Part shown: positions 1 to 6,889 of the stretch, piece after piece
Position numbering within the stretch: the stretch's first letter is position 1
How the letters are laid out: the number at the start of each line of letters is the position of its first letter
From: Alphaproteobacteria bacterium
GTDB taxonomy: Bacteria > Pseudomonadota > Alphaproteobacteria > Paracaedibacterales > CAIULA01
DNA length: 7,323 nucleotides
Reading direction: 5' to 3'
Assembly: GCA_019751935.1 (NCBI GenBank)
Contig: JAIEMR010000021.1
Span: 1-7,323, forward strand
Position numbers and translations under genes: made by a program
Notes under the pieces: generated by a model
What the model was told of the DNA's origin: nothing
Databases searched by the model: none
Seen by the model: only the letters and a program-made list of their open reading frames with translations

Positions 1-47
1 GCACCTAATTACTAACGTGGTGTGCAAATTTTTATAAAGACACTCAA

Positions 48-66
48 CATGACCATGGGGGTCATG
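48..66. repeat. Short perfect inverted repeat (possible hairpin)
   Basis: CATGACC (48-54) and GGTCATG (60-66) are perfect inverted 7-mers around a 5-base loop, ATGGG. No T-run follows on the plus strand, so it is not a typical intrinsic terminator for that strand. It could be an operator, a terminator for a gene to the left, or an insertion-sequence footprint. The sequence alone does not decide. Confidence 0.5.
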
Positions 67-270
67 GAATGGATCTACGGGTCAAGCCCAAGAAAACTAA
101 AGGAAACGAGTAAAAACTACCACGCCGCTTTCACTATTAAATCTTCATATAAATAACGATGATTAAGATCATAAAATCCATTCAATTTGAAAAACATGAA
201 AATGTTATAAGTACGAGTAGGAGACTTATTTCCGTTTAAGAGAGCTTTTAGGTTTGCGCACTTTCTCAAC

Positions 271-314
271 TTGAAAAATTAAAAGCTTAAGAGTAAAAGG
301 TGTTTAGATATGAT
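271..314 (+). promoter_or_regulatory. Candidate sigma-70-like promoter and leader of the luxR gene
   Basis: The best pair I see is TTAAGA (287-292) and TATGAT (309-314) with a 16-base spacer, 20 bases before the ATG. TATGAT matches the -10 consensus at five of six positions. An alternative is TTGAAA (271-276) with TAAAAG (294-299) at 17 bases. The block is supported by a gap-free second copy 4857 bases downstream (5124-5191), where TTAAGA is kept but the -10 has become CATGAC. A LuxR-type operator could lie in the shared sequence; I see no clear dyad. The start codon has only a weak Shine-Dalgarno (GAGAT at 323-327). Confidence 0.4.
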
Positions 315-334
315 TTGTTACTGAGATAGCACAA

Positions 335-1180
335 ATGAATCCAGAGCTTTTAGAGCAGAGAAAAGATGCTCTTTTTTACAATCAGGGACAAGTGCATTTA
401 ATAACAAATTTATGTGAACCATTAAAATCTCACCTAGATATAGATTTTTTTGTAAAGCTTATCGTTCCTCTAGATTCTCAAGGCCAAGCTGCTGGTTACT
501 GTCCTTTTGTAACGGATACAGAGTTTTTAGGTTTGTATATGGATAAATTTGATGGTGCTGTTGAAGGTCGACCTTTCTTAGATGCCATTCAAGAGACCTC
601 TCTTAATTCATATTCTTATTTTTTGTGGCCAAATGGAAACGATTGCTTATTGATTCAGAGTTGTCTTCAGAAAATTGGTCTTGCACGAGGTTTAACTATT
701 TATAAAAGATGCTCCGATCGTATGGAAACATGGTGGTTTGCTAGTAAAAATGGGAGAAGAATTCCTTATTCGATCACTCAAGAATCAATATCTGTGTTTC
801 AAAAATTTGTACGTTTTTTTGATGCATCCCAAACTTCAAATCACCTTTTAAGGTTGAGCCCCCTAGTAAAGTATCCAATTCCTATTAATATGGCCTACAA
901 TCAATCAAATTTTGAGAAAAATCAGAACTTTGAAGTCTCTCTTTCTGTAAACAAATTTATTTTGAATATAGGCGATCGATCAATTTCTTTATCAAAGCGA
1001 GAATGGGAGTGCCTGTCTGGAATGGCGCAGGGAAAGACTTATAAAGGTGTGGCAAACACATTATCTCTTTCTCCAAGAACAGTTGAGACTTATTTGAACC
1101 AAATTAGGGAAAAGGCGGGGATTACCTCTAAAGCAAAACTTGTTGATTATTTTTTGGCAAACAACCAGTTTTCTCTTTGA
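335..1180 (+). CDS. LuxR-family transcriptional regulator
   Basis: A 281-residue DNA-binding regulator. The C-terminal 65 residues (about 216-275) form a GerE/LuxR helix-turn-helix: LSKREWECL (219-227), GKTYKGVANTL (233-243), SPRTVETYL (246-254), then a final helix with the AGITSKAKLVDYF pattern (261-273). This matches the family's usual L-T-x-R-E, K-x-I-A, S-x-x-T-V order, although the usual His after TVK is replaced by Tyr. Residues 1-200 are not a recognisable autoinducer-binding domain. They contain WWF (133-135), found in some PAS-like or LuxR-solo sensor regions, but no ligand can be named. The ATG at 335 is preferred because both leader and first codons align without a gap to the second copy at 5192. 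It precedes the exported effector-like gene on the same strand by 117 bases, so control of that gene is plausible but inferred. The degraded copies downstream show that it belongs to a locally duplicated family. Confidence 0.85.
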   Translation: MNPELLEQRKDALFYNQGQVHLITNLCEPLKSHLDIDFFVKLIVPLDSQGQAAGYCPFVTDTEFLGLYMDKFDGAVEGRPFLDAIQETSLNSYSYFLWPNGNDCLLIQSCLQKIGLARGLTIYKRCSDRMETWWFASKNGRRIPYSITQESISVFQKFVRFFDASQTSNHLLRLSPLVKYPIPINMAYNQSNFEKNQNFEVSLSVNKFILNIGDRSISLSKREWECLSGMAQGKTYKGVANTLSLSPRTVETYLNQIREKAGITSKAKLVDYFLANNQFSL

Positions 1181-1243
1181 CCAGACTTTAAAATATCATT
1201 TTTATCCGGTGAGAATTTCTTCTTTTTTTTCTAACAGTACTCA

Positions 1244-1297
1244 TAGACATTTTTCTTTAGGTTACACGTAATAATTCAAAACCTAGGGGTTACTTTA
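1244..1297 (+). promoter_or_regulatory. Possible promoter and ribosome binding site for the 1252-residue protein
   Basis: TAGACA (1244-1249) resembles a -35 box at five of six positions, but the -10 candidates 17-19 bases on (around TAATAA, 1269-1274) are poor, so the promoter call is weak. AGGGG (1285-1289) lies 8 bases before a GTG at 1298 and is the best Shine-Dalgarno in the region, supporting that start. A T-run at 1222-1230 lies between the two genes, but no stable hairpin precedes it, so I do not call a terminator. Confidence 0.35.
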
Positions 1298-4200
1298 GTG
1301 AATAAAATTCACAAAAGTTTTATGCTCGTTCTGGCCTTTGCTTTCTTGATTCAATCCTTAAGCATTCAAGCTGCTGAAGACGAGAGACCTGGTATTTTAA
1401 AAAAAATAGTCATTGGATATTTATTTTTAAGCTCTTCTTTTATACCCAAAGTAGCAGAGGCAAAACATCCTTGGGACGGACCTTTGGAAGGGGGTTCAAA
1501 CAACTATAGTTCTCGATTTAATAATGGGACTCAGGTTTTCTATCCTGATTTAGAAAAATCATTTGAATCAACCTGGAAAATTCCTAAATCAAAGGGTTTT
1601 ATTTATGTGCCATCAGAGGAAAAACAACCTTTATCTTCCCCTCATAGTGAAAATGGTTTGTGGGGTACAGTCAAAAGTTGGGGAAAAAGAATTGTAAGTT
1701 GTTTTCCGGTGTTGCCTGATTTATTGCCTTTGGTAAGCGCAGAAGATGTAGAAAATCCTGCAAAATCTTTTACAGAAGATGAGGATGATTTTTTAGAGGA
1801 CGAAGATGATTCTTCAGAAACAGATGAAAAACCTCTAGATATTTCAGTTTTTGATACTATAAGAGAGTCTCTAACAGGAAATTATCATCCTGTGACGGTT
1901 GGTTTTGTTGGCGGTGGGTATACAGGTGTTATTTCCAGCATATTATTAGCCAAATTAAGAAACTATTGTCGGCAACCTGCTTTTGATGTTCATCTTTTTG
2001 AAAAAGATTGGTTTTTAATGGGTGGCGCTAGCATTGTAACATCTAGAGTCCATTCAGGAGGAGAGTATCCAAAAGACGTCGTTACTGCTATGCAATGTTT
2101 ATATTCTTCCGTGCTTTTCCGTCAAATGTTTCAAACAGAATCCGTTTTTACAAGCAGAAGACATATGGACTTTTTGCTTGCAAAAGAGAGTATAGAAAAC
2201 GCTGATAAAGATGAAAAATTAACACTTGAGGAATTGAGAAAACATTATTCTCATCTTAACGATACCTATCAATTGATATTTGACGAGCTCTCCTCTCAGT
2301 TAGGAAAAAACGAAACGTCCCATCTTTTATTTGGGTACCCAAGAGATTTCTTTGAGTTTTTAGAATCTTCTTCTGCTATTGAAGACGAAAGGTTGCGATC
2401 TCATTTTGCAGGAGGTGTTCGTTCAAATGAAAGAGGACTGCAACCCATTGCATTAGGAGTCCTTTTAGAAAGGTTACTTGAAAAATATAATGTTCATGTT
2501 CATTTAGGAAGAACTGTCACAAGGGCCGAACACCTTTCATCTGGAGGATATAAGCTCTTTTCTTCATTGCAAGACAATACAGATGAGCGTGAATTTGATG
2601 TTGACTATGTTGTTAATGCTGCTTGGTATGAAATTCCTTATTTAAACAACCAGGTATCTAAATCTTTTAATCCTCCTGTGCCTATTTCTAACCGTCCAAC
2701 TAAGGTTTATTTGCGTTCAATTGGCTTGTTTGATGTCTCTAAATGTAAAGAAATCCCTTCTAATCATAGTTATTTTGGTTTAATGGGAGGTGCTGGTGGC
2801 ATGGTTTCATTTTTTAGTCCAACTGTTGCCATCATCTACCTTCCTGAAGAAGGTTTGTCATACCAAGGAAAATATGATTTACACGATGAGGTTGAAAGAG
2901 AAAGTATCCTTGATACAAAAGCGCAATCTCATCTAAACGCACTAACTAAGCCTGCAAAACAAAGCAAACTATTAAGTGGTATATTAAAAAGAGCAAAAGA
3001 GAAGTTCCCTTTTCTACAAGATGCTAAACCGATTACCTTAGTCTCGCGTACCACAGTTTCTTGGGATGAGGAAATAACTCAACGTCAACATATTAAGCCA
3101 AACTGGCCTTTTGGTAAAAACACACGTTGGCTTCAAGCCTATGCCGCCAAAGCTACATTTTCTCCTTTAGTGGCTCTCGAAGTTGTAAGCCAAATCGTGC
3201 AGCAAGCAAATATTAGACTTCCTTTGGGTACTGAACGATTTTTAATAAATCTTTTAAATGTAACCTTTGCAGCAACAGATTTTCCAGATTCCTCTCTTTT
3301 TAAATTACCTGATGAATTTGTTTTATTTAATGAATCTTTAGCTAGAAATCCAGACTTTCTGGCTGAAATGAAATTATATGCTCTAAAGCGCCGTCTTCCC
3401 TTAACAATGATCGAAGAAGTGACAAATAATAATAGTACTATTATTCCTCATGAACAATTGACTTTAATGGATTGGGAACATTTAGATCATGTGGATATTC
3501 GTTCAATTAAATCTAATCCCGAAGTTTTTAGAGCCTTAACAACCTCGATTGGTTCTTTGCCTGATCATAAAGGTTTTAAAAGCTTACGTTTTCAATACTA
3601 TCCATCAGAAGACGAAAGCATGACACCTGCCCATGAGCAGGCTGGGTTAGATTTTTTACAATTACTATCAAACAGGCCAATAGATGAACTTGAAATTGAT
3701 CAATTGTATTTAAACTCAGAAAAACAAGTGAAAGCTTTAATTAGTCTGATTCTAACCTGTGATATGGAGAGTCTTGCTCTAACAAGGTTTGCAAGTCAAA
3801 TTACCGATAATTTATTGTTTCCCTTTTTGATTTCACTTGATACGGCTCGTTCGTTAAAAAACGTTAGCCTATCTTTCAAAACAACTCCAACCAGAACAGT
3901 TACAAAAACGTTTCTAATGGCTCTACAAAATGTACCAGACCTTGAGGCATTAACTATGGTAAATAGTCAGTTAGGAGCTGCTTTAGATGAACCTAATAAT
4001 CCAGAATCTTTAAAACCCCTTGTTCAGTTTATTGATCGTGCAAAAAATCTAGAGCATTACAACCTTTATGGAAACGGGCTGTTCGCAGGTCGTCGTCATT
4101 CACAAAAACATCTTGTACTTGATGCGGTTCATGAAAACTGGAGATTGAAAGTGGATTTACGGAGAAATGGGCTTTCTAGTAAAGAGGAAGAAATCAAGTA

Positions 4201-5056
4201 TGCATTTGAAAAAATGAGCATTAAATGCATGGATAAGTTTAATCGTTATACAAACTTTTACACTTCGGGAGATATGATGTTTTCCCTTTATTCTATTGGT
4301 GTTGGATATTCCCTATATGGATCAGATAGTTTCGTAATCTCTTGGAATTCATTTGGCGGGGAATTTGATAACGAATCTTCGATTTATACGGGCGCTCCAT
4401 CTTTTGATATGAAATATACTCAACCAGAACCTTTAGAGAAGATTTTTGCAAAAAATCTTACGCATGCAGCTGGGTGGGTTAATGAGGTGTGGGCTGCGTC
4501 AGGTAAACAAATTCCATCAATTCTAATATCTCATGAACCAACTATGAAAGATAGAAAACAGGCCCGTCGTTTATACAGAAATCTTATTACGGCTGGTTTT
4601 CCAAAAGATCGCGTCTTTTACAGAAAAGAGAAGGCAACCGCTGAAGAATTGGCTAATCGCTTGAAATTAATAAACGAAGTAGATCGTGTGATTGTTGTTG
4701 GTTCTTCAGAACTTCAAGAGAAATATGATGAAAGAAAAATTTCTTCAGATGCGATAGGCGTTATTTCTTCTGAAATTGATGCTATTAGAATTCGCGAATT
4801 AGAAAAAGGCGAGGCAGGAATTATTCCAGTCTATTTTTCAAGTTGGTGGAATGAAGATAACTTTCCAGCTTCTCTTCAGCACTTAGAGGCTCGTTCAATG
4901 AATAATTATGAAGAGGACTTTTTTAGTTTGCTTCAAGACATTTATCAAATTCCAAGAAAGAGTAAAGATAACCTATTTGAGTCAATTAGAGAAAATTTAA
5001 AGACATCTAGAGAAAACTTAGAGGAATCCCGCAGTTACGATTTTGAAGATGATTAG
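1298..5056 (+). CDS. Large exported FAD-oxidoreductase / LRR-like / TIR-like multidomain protein
   Basis: A 1252-residue protein, likely an exported or translocated effector. Parts in order: an N-terminal signal peptide (basic start, hydrophobic core about 8-24, likely cleavage after the Ala pair at 25-26); a second hydrophobic stretch at 35-50 ending in AEA; a low-complexity linker with a strongly acidic run at 159-178; and an FAD-binding oxidoreductase domain (about 199-645). The last has the dinucleotide motif GGGYTG (205-210), the ribose-binding acid at the end of the second strand (E235 in VHLFEKD) and an SRVHSGGEYP segment (249-258) typical of DAO-like flavoproteins. Residues about 717-960 contain degenerate leucine-rich repeats (for example LEIDQLYLNS, LEHYNLYGNGL, LKVDLRRNGLS). 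Residues about 1070-1200 resemble a TIR/SEFIR fold: first strand SILISHE (1074-1080), middle strand VIVVGSSEL (1131-1139), then SSEIDAI with E1159 as the candidate catalytic Glu, and strand GIIPVYF (1174-1180). The GTG start is favoured by AGGGG 8 bases upstream; the next start is an ATG at codon 9. The flavin substrate is unknown, and the domain combination is unusual. Confidence 0.8.
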   Translation: MNKIHKSFMLVLAFAFLIQSLSIQAAEDERPGILKKIVIGYLFLSSSFIPKVAEAKHPWDGPLEGGSNNYSSRFNNGTQVFYPDLEKSFESTWKIPKSKGFIYVPSEEKQPLSSPHSENGLWGTVKSWGKRIVSCFPVLPDLLPLVSAEDVENPAKSFTEDEDDFLEDEDDSSETDEKPLDISVFDTIRESLTGNYHPVTVGFVGGGYTGVISSILLAKLRNYCRQPAFDVHLFEKDWFLMGGASIVTSRVHSGGEYPKDVVTAMQCLYSSVLFRQMFQTESVFTSRRHMDFLLAKESIENADKDEKLTLEELRKHYSHLNDTYQLIFDELSSQLGKNETSHLLFGYPRDFFEFLESSSAIEDERLRSHFAGGVRSNERGLQPIALGVLLERLLEKYNVHVHLGRTVTRAEHLSSGGYKLFSSLQDNTDEREFDVDYVVNAAWYEIPYLNNQVSKSFNPPVPISNRPTKVYLRSIGLFDVSKCKEIPSNHSYFGLMGGAGGMVSFFSPTVAIIYLPEEGLSYQGKYDLHDEVERESILDTKAQSHLNALTKPAKQSKLLSGILKRAKEKFPFLQDAKPITLVSRTTVSWDEEITQRQHIKPNWPFGKNTRWLQAYAAKATFSPLVALEVVSQIVQQANIRLPLGTERFLINLLNVTFAATDFPDSSLFKLPDEFVLFNESLARNPDFLAEMKLYALKRRLPLTMIEEVTNNNSTIIPHEQLTLMDWEHLDHVDIRSIKSNPEVFRALTTSIGSLPDHKGFKSLRFQYYPSEDESMTPAHEQAGLDFLQLLSNRPIDELEIDQLYLNSEKQVKALISLILTCDMESLALTRFASQITDNLLFPFLISLDTARSLKNVSLSFKTTPTRTVTKTFLMALQNVPDLEALTMVNSQLGAALDEPNNPESLKPLVQFIDRAKNLEHYNLYGNGLFAGRRHSQKHLVLDAVHENWRLKVDLRRNGLSSKEEEIKYAFEKMSIKCMDKFNRYTNFYTSGDMMFSLYSIGVGYSLYGSDSFVISWNSFGGEFDNESSIYTGAPSFDMKYTQPEPLEKIFAKNLTHAAGWVNEVWAASGKQIPSILISHEPTMKDRKQARRLYRNLITAGFPKDRVFYRKEKATAEELANRLKLINEVDRVIVVGSSELQEKYDERKISSDAIGVISSEIDAIRIRELEKGEAGIIPVYFSSWWNEDNFPASLQHLEARSMNNYEEDFFSLLQDIYQIPRKSKDNLFESIRENLKTSRENLEESRSYDFEDD

Positions 5057-5123
5057 AAATCCCAATCAATGAAAATAAGGAACAATTGATCCACTTTAAT
5101 AACCTCAAGATTTTGCTAATTAG

Positions 5124-5191
5124 CAACTTGCAAAGCTTAAAACTTAAGAGTAGAAAGTGTTTAAACATGACTTGCTACTGAGGTGGCACAA
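5124..5191 (+). repeat. Second copy of the luxR leader and promoter region
   Basis: This aligns without gaps to 267-334, at a constant offset of 4857 bases. In the last 49 bases before the ATG (5143-5191 against 286-334) I count 41 identical positions, and all eight differences are transitions. TTAAGA is conserved, the -10 TATGAT has become CATGAC, and the Shine-Dalgarno region reads GAGGTGG rather than GAGATAG. The copy is thus a duplicated leader whose promoter has probably weakened. The rest of the gap after the effector gene (5057-5123) shows an imperfect ATCAAT...ATTGAT dyad without a T-run and nothing else. Confidence 0.75.
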
Positions 5192-5375
5192 ATGCATCCA
5201 GAATTTTTAGAGCAGAGAAAAGAGGCTCTTCATTATAATCAACAGAAAATTCCTTGATGCGGAGTTTGTGTGAACTTTTGAAAAGGTATCTTAGTGTGGA
5301 ATGGTTTACACACGCTGTTCTTGTCTTAAATCCACAAGAAAAAAATACCGATAGATCATCAAATATCAATTTTAA
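5192..5375 (+). pseudogene. Broken 5' end of a second luxR-type regulator gene
   Basis: The first codons read MHPEFLEQRKEALHYNQ, 13 of 17 identical to the intact LuxR protein's start. A one-base deletion in or near 5245-5255 then shifts the frame, and a TGA at 5255-5257 ends the protein after 21 residues. Homology resumes in the other frame from about 5257 (LCELLKRYL against LCEPLKSHL in the intact protein) and fades around 5340-5375, equivalent to residues 45-60. The middle and C-terminus are missing, and Tn3 transposase sequence follows at once. The related DNA-binding end appears 1.8 kb downstream. It is a clear decayed paralogue and makes no functional regulator. A minus-strand reading frame across it is a shadow. 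Confidence 0.85.
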
Positions 5376-5377
5376 AG

Positions 5378-6127
5378 TTGTTAGACTGCAGACTATTCAA
5401 TAATGAGACCATTGAATGGTTAGGAAAAGAGCTAGAACTTCGAATGCAAGGTCTAACAGAGCCTCGTCAAATCTTCATAGAATTGCTCCAATTTTTGTAT
5501 AATCAACATATTGAAATTCCTGCATACCATGGGTTAGCTGATCTAATTAGCCAGCACTATCTTGCTTATGAAATTTTTCTTTTATCTCTTGTTAAAAATC
5601 ATTTACAAAAGAAGGAACGCGAAAAATTAAAAGACCTTCTAATGGTAGAAACAGTCAAAAATCCAGGACTGCTTGGTCAATTGAAAGTTATCAACCAATC
5701 GATAAAACCAAAAACCATTCAAGCCAGTACGCGTTTATTTCAAAGAGTTAGGAATTATTTCAATGATCTTTTGTCTCTGATTGATGTTTTGAAGTTGAGG
5801 GAGCACAATTGCACCTATTATGCGACTTGGGTCAAGAAAGCAAAATTGTCCCAACTCAAGCCATTTCCAAATATAGAAAGGACTTATCTTCATCTGGTTG
5901 CTTTCTTCCAGAATCAATTTTACTTAAGGCAAGATAGTTTTGTAGATATTTTGTTGAAATGTGTTCAATCAACTAAAAACACAGCCTCAAATAAGCTACA
6001 AGAAACAGATCAATTAACACGAACAGAACGTAGAGCTGCTGTTCGTCATCACACAAAGACAAATCGACACTATAAAAATTTGATTGATGAAATCACAGAC
6101 ATTACAGAATCAGCGCTTTTTTTTTGA
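5378..6127 (+). pseudogene. tnpA: N-terminal-region fragment of a Tn3-family transposase
   Basis: About 250 codons are open from a TTG at 5378 (the frame is open from 5330) to a TGA. The residues match the N-terminal third of Tn3-family transposases: IEIPAYHGLADLIS (45-58), like the family's conserved EIPxYxxLxxLI segment; YYATWVKKAKLSQL (147-160), like its RYYATWVxKAKxxQL; then YLHLVAFFQNQFYLRQDSFVDILLK (170-194), which fits the helical YLHLIAFIxHQYYxxQDxLVD block. Complete enzymes are roughly 950-1000 residues with the DDE catalytic domain in the C-terminal two thirds. That part is absent, as is the extreme N-terminus, so this cannot transpose by itself. I see no resolvase or 38-bp terminal repeats nearby. 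The frame is uninterrupted, which suggests the truncation is fairly recent or the fragment is tolerated. It joins luxR remnant DNA on the left and a higher-GC cassette on the right. Confidence 0.85.
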
Positions 6128-6192
6128 GTTTCATCTTTTTGTAAATCAGCCCCAATTTGAAATCTACACCGGTACTAACCTCTTAGCAGGCT

Positions 6193-6204
6193 CCCGTCAG
6201 CGGG
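6193..6204. repeat. Small GC hairpin at the 3' end of the BLF1-like gene
   Basis: CCCG and CGGG flank the 4-base loop TCAG, overlapping the stop codon of the minus-strand gene. No T-run follows on that strand, so it is at best a weak termination or mRNA-end structure. The adjacent 6128-6192 stretch holds no gene. It marks the join between the transposase fragment and the higher-GC cassette and may contain an insertion-element end that I cannot identify. Confidence 0.25.
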
Positions 6205-6889
6205 TTATCACTCCATAATGTCCTAGTTCTTCCACTCTCTCGGTCGCTCCATCTGCGTTGTTGATTTGACAATAGAATTTCCATTCATCATGAGCCACTT
6301 TCACTCCAATCACAATGCATGTTTCCCCTCCATCACGATTGTAATGTGTTCTTACCGATTGAATCTGTGATTCCAGGCTCATTGTAACGGTACGGCGAAA
6401 GGTTGATTCATGAGGGAACACCTCGGCATCATCACGCGATTTCGCATTACCATCGCCCACCACCTTCAGACCAGCGGAATGTGCTACATGTTGTAATCCG
6501 TGTTCGGAGATAACAACCCTACACCCACTGAGCTGGCTAGTCAAAAAGTAATCACATTCATCTAGTTCGTCGACTGTGACCGCTTCGCATTTCTTTTCAT
6601 CCCACGGCAACCAGAATACGTTGTTAACGGCCTCATGTCTCTCTATATTATGTTTACTAAACGCTTTTTGATAATGATCTGTAACGTCTTCATCACTGAT
6701 TACGAAGTCCCTTTGGAGCTTGCCCCCATTTGTTTTGGTTCCCCACGGTGAGTCGAGTTCGTGCGTATAGACCGTTATTATACCTTTCCTTCGGCCCCCT
6801 TCATGTAATCCCAGACGCAGACCAGCTTCTAGGCGTACACAGCGTTCTCTTAAGTAATTTATACCGCTTTCTTTTATTGCGCGTAACAT
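6197..6889 (-). CDS. BLF1/CNF1-superfamily glutamine deamidase toxin candidate
   Basis: A 230-residue protein close in size to Burkholderia lethal factor 1 (211 residues), which deamidates Gln339 of eukaryotic eIF4A and stops host translation. Shared order: WLPW (93-96), Thr117, LSGC (120-123), His137 in VAHSAG. In BLF1, as I recall it, these are W63-W66, T88, C94 and H106. The W-to-Cys distance is 27 here against 28, and Thr sits six residues before Cys in both; His is at +14 here against +12. The LSGC motif is also shared with the CNF1 catalytic domain. His134 is an alternative catalytic His. Before the core, an RKGIITVYTHEL strand (34-45) and a Gly-rich loop resemble BLF1's N-terminal sheet; the N-terminus is about 30 residues longer. 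There is no signal peptide or membrane segment. The start is firm: an in-frame TGA lies two codons upstream and AAGGAG sits 7 bases before the ATG. GC is visibly higher than the neighbours, suggesting acquisition. The host target and delivery route are unknown. I am fairly sure of the superfamily, less of eIF4A as target. Confidence 0.72.
   Translation of the reverse strand: MLRAIKESGINYLRERCVRLEAGLRLGLHEGGRRKGIITVYTHELDSPWGTKTNGGKLQRDFVISDEDVTDHYQKAFSKHNIERHEAVNNVFWLPWDEKKCEAVTVDELDECDYFLTSQLSGCRVVISEHGLQHVAHSAGLKVVGDGNAKSRDDAEVFPHESTFRRTVTMSLESQIQSVRTHYNRDGGETCIVIGVKVAHDEWKFYCQINNADGATERVEELGHYGVITR

Larger units (their letters stand above)
1..334. other. Upstream non-coding region before the luxR gene
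   Basis: I see no gene of convincing length here on either strand; stops are frequent in all frames. The region holds a 7-bp perfect inverted repeat near its left end (listed separately), a long AT-rich stretch without recognisable structure, and the promoter and leader of the LuxR-type gene from about 267 onward. The last part is duplicated at 5124-5191. Bases 50-130 are slightly richer in G and C than what follows and could be the edge of an old insertion element, but I cannot identify one. Confidence 0.6.

Noticed and set aside
1181..1235. Intrinsic terminator after the intact luxR gene
   Set aside because: There is a T-run at 1222-1230 but no stable GC stem directly before it.
5175..5369. 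Minus-strand 64-residue reading frame
   Set aside because: It lies antisense to the broken luxR 5' end, whose plus-strand homology is clear; it has no ribosome site or recognisable motif.
5735..5917. Minus-strand 60-residue reading frame
   Set aside because: It is antisense within the Tn3 transposase fragment, whose plus-strand frame carries family motifs exactly here.
6128..6196. Insertion-sequence end at the left border of the toxin cassette
   Set aside because: The sequence changes character here, but I could not find a matching terminal repeat at the right border or a target duplication.
6801..6889. A single frameshifted gene joining the upstream ORF to the BLF1-like protein
   Set aside because: The BLF1-like frame has a TGA two codons before its ATG and its own strong ribosome site, so a separate start is the simpler reading.
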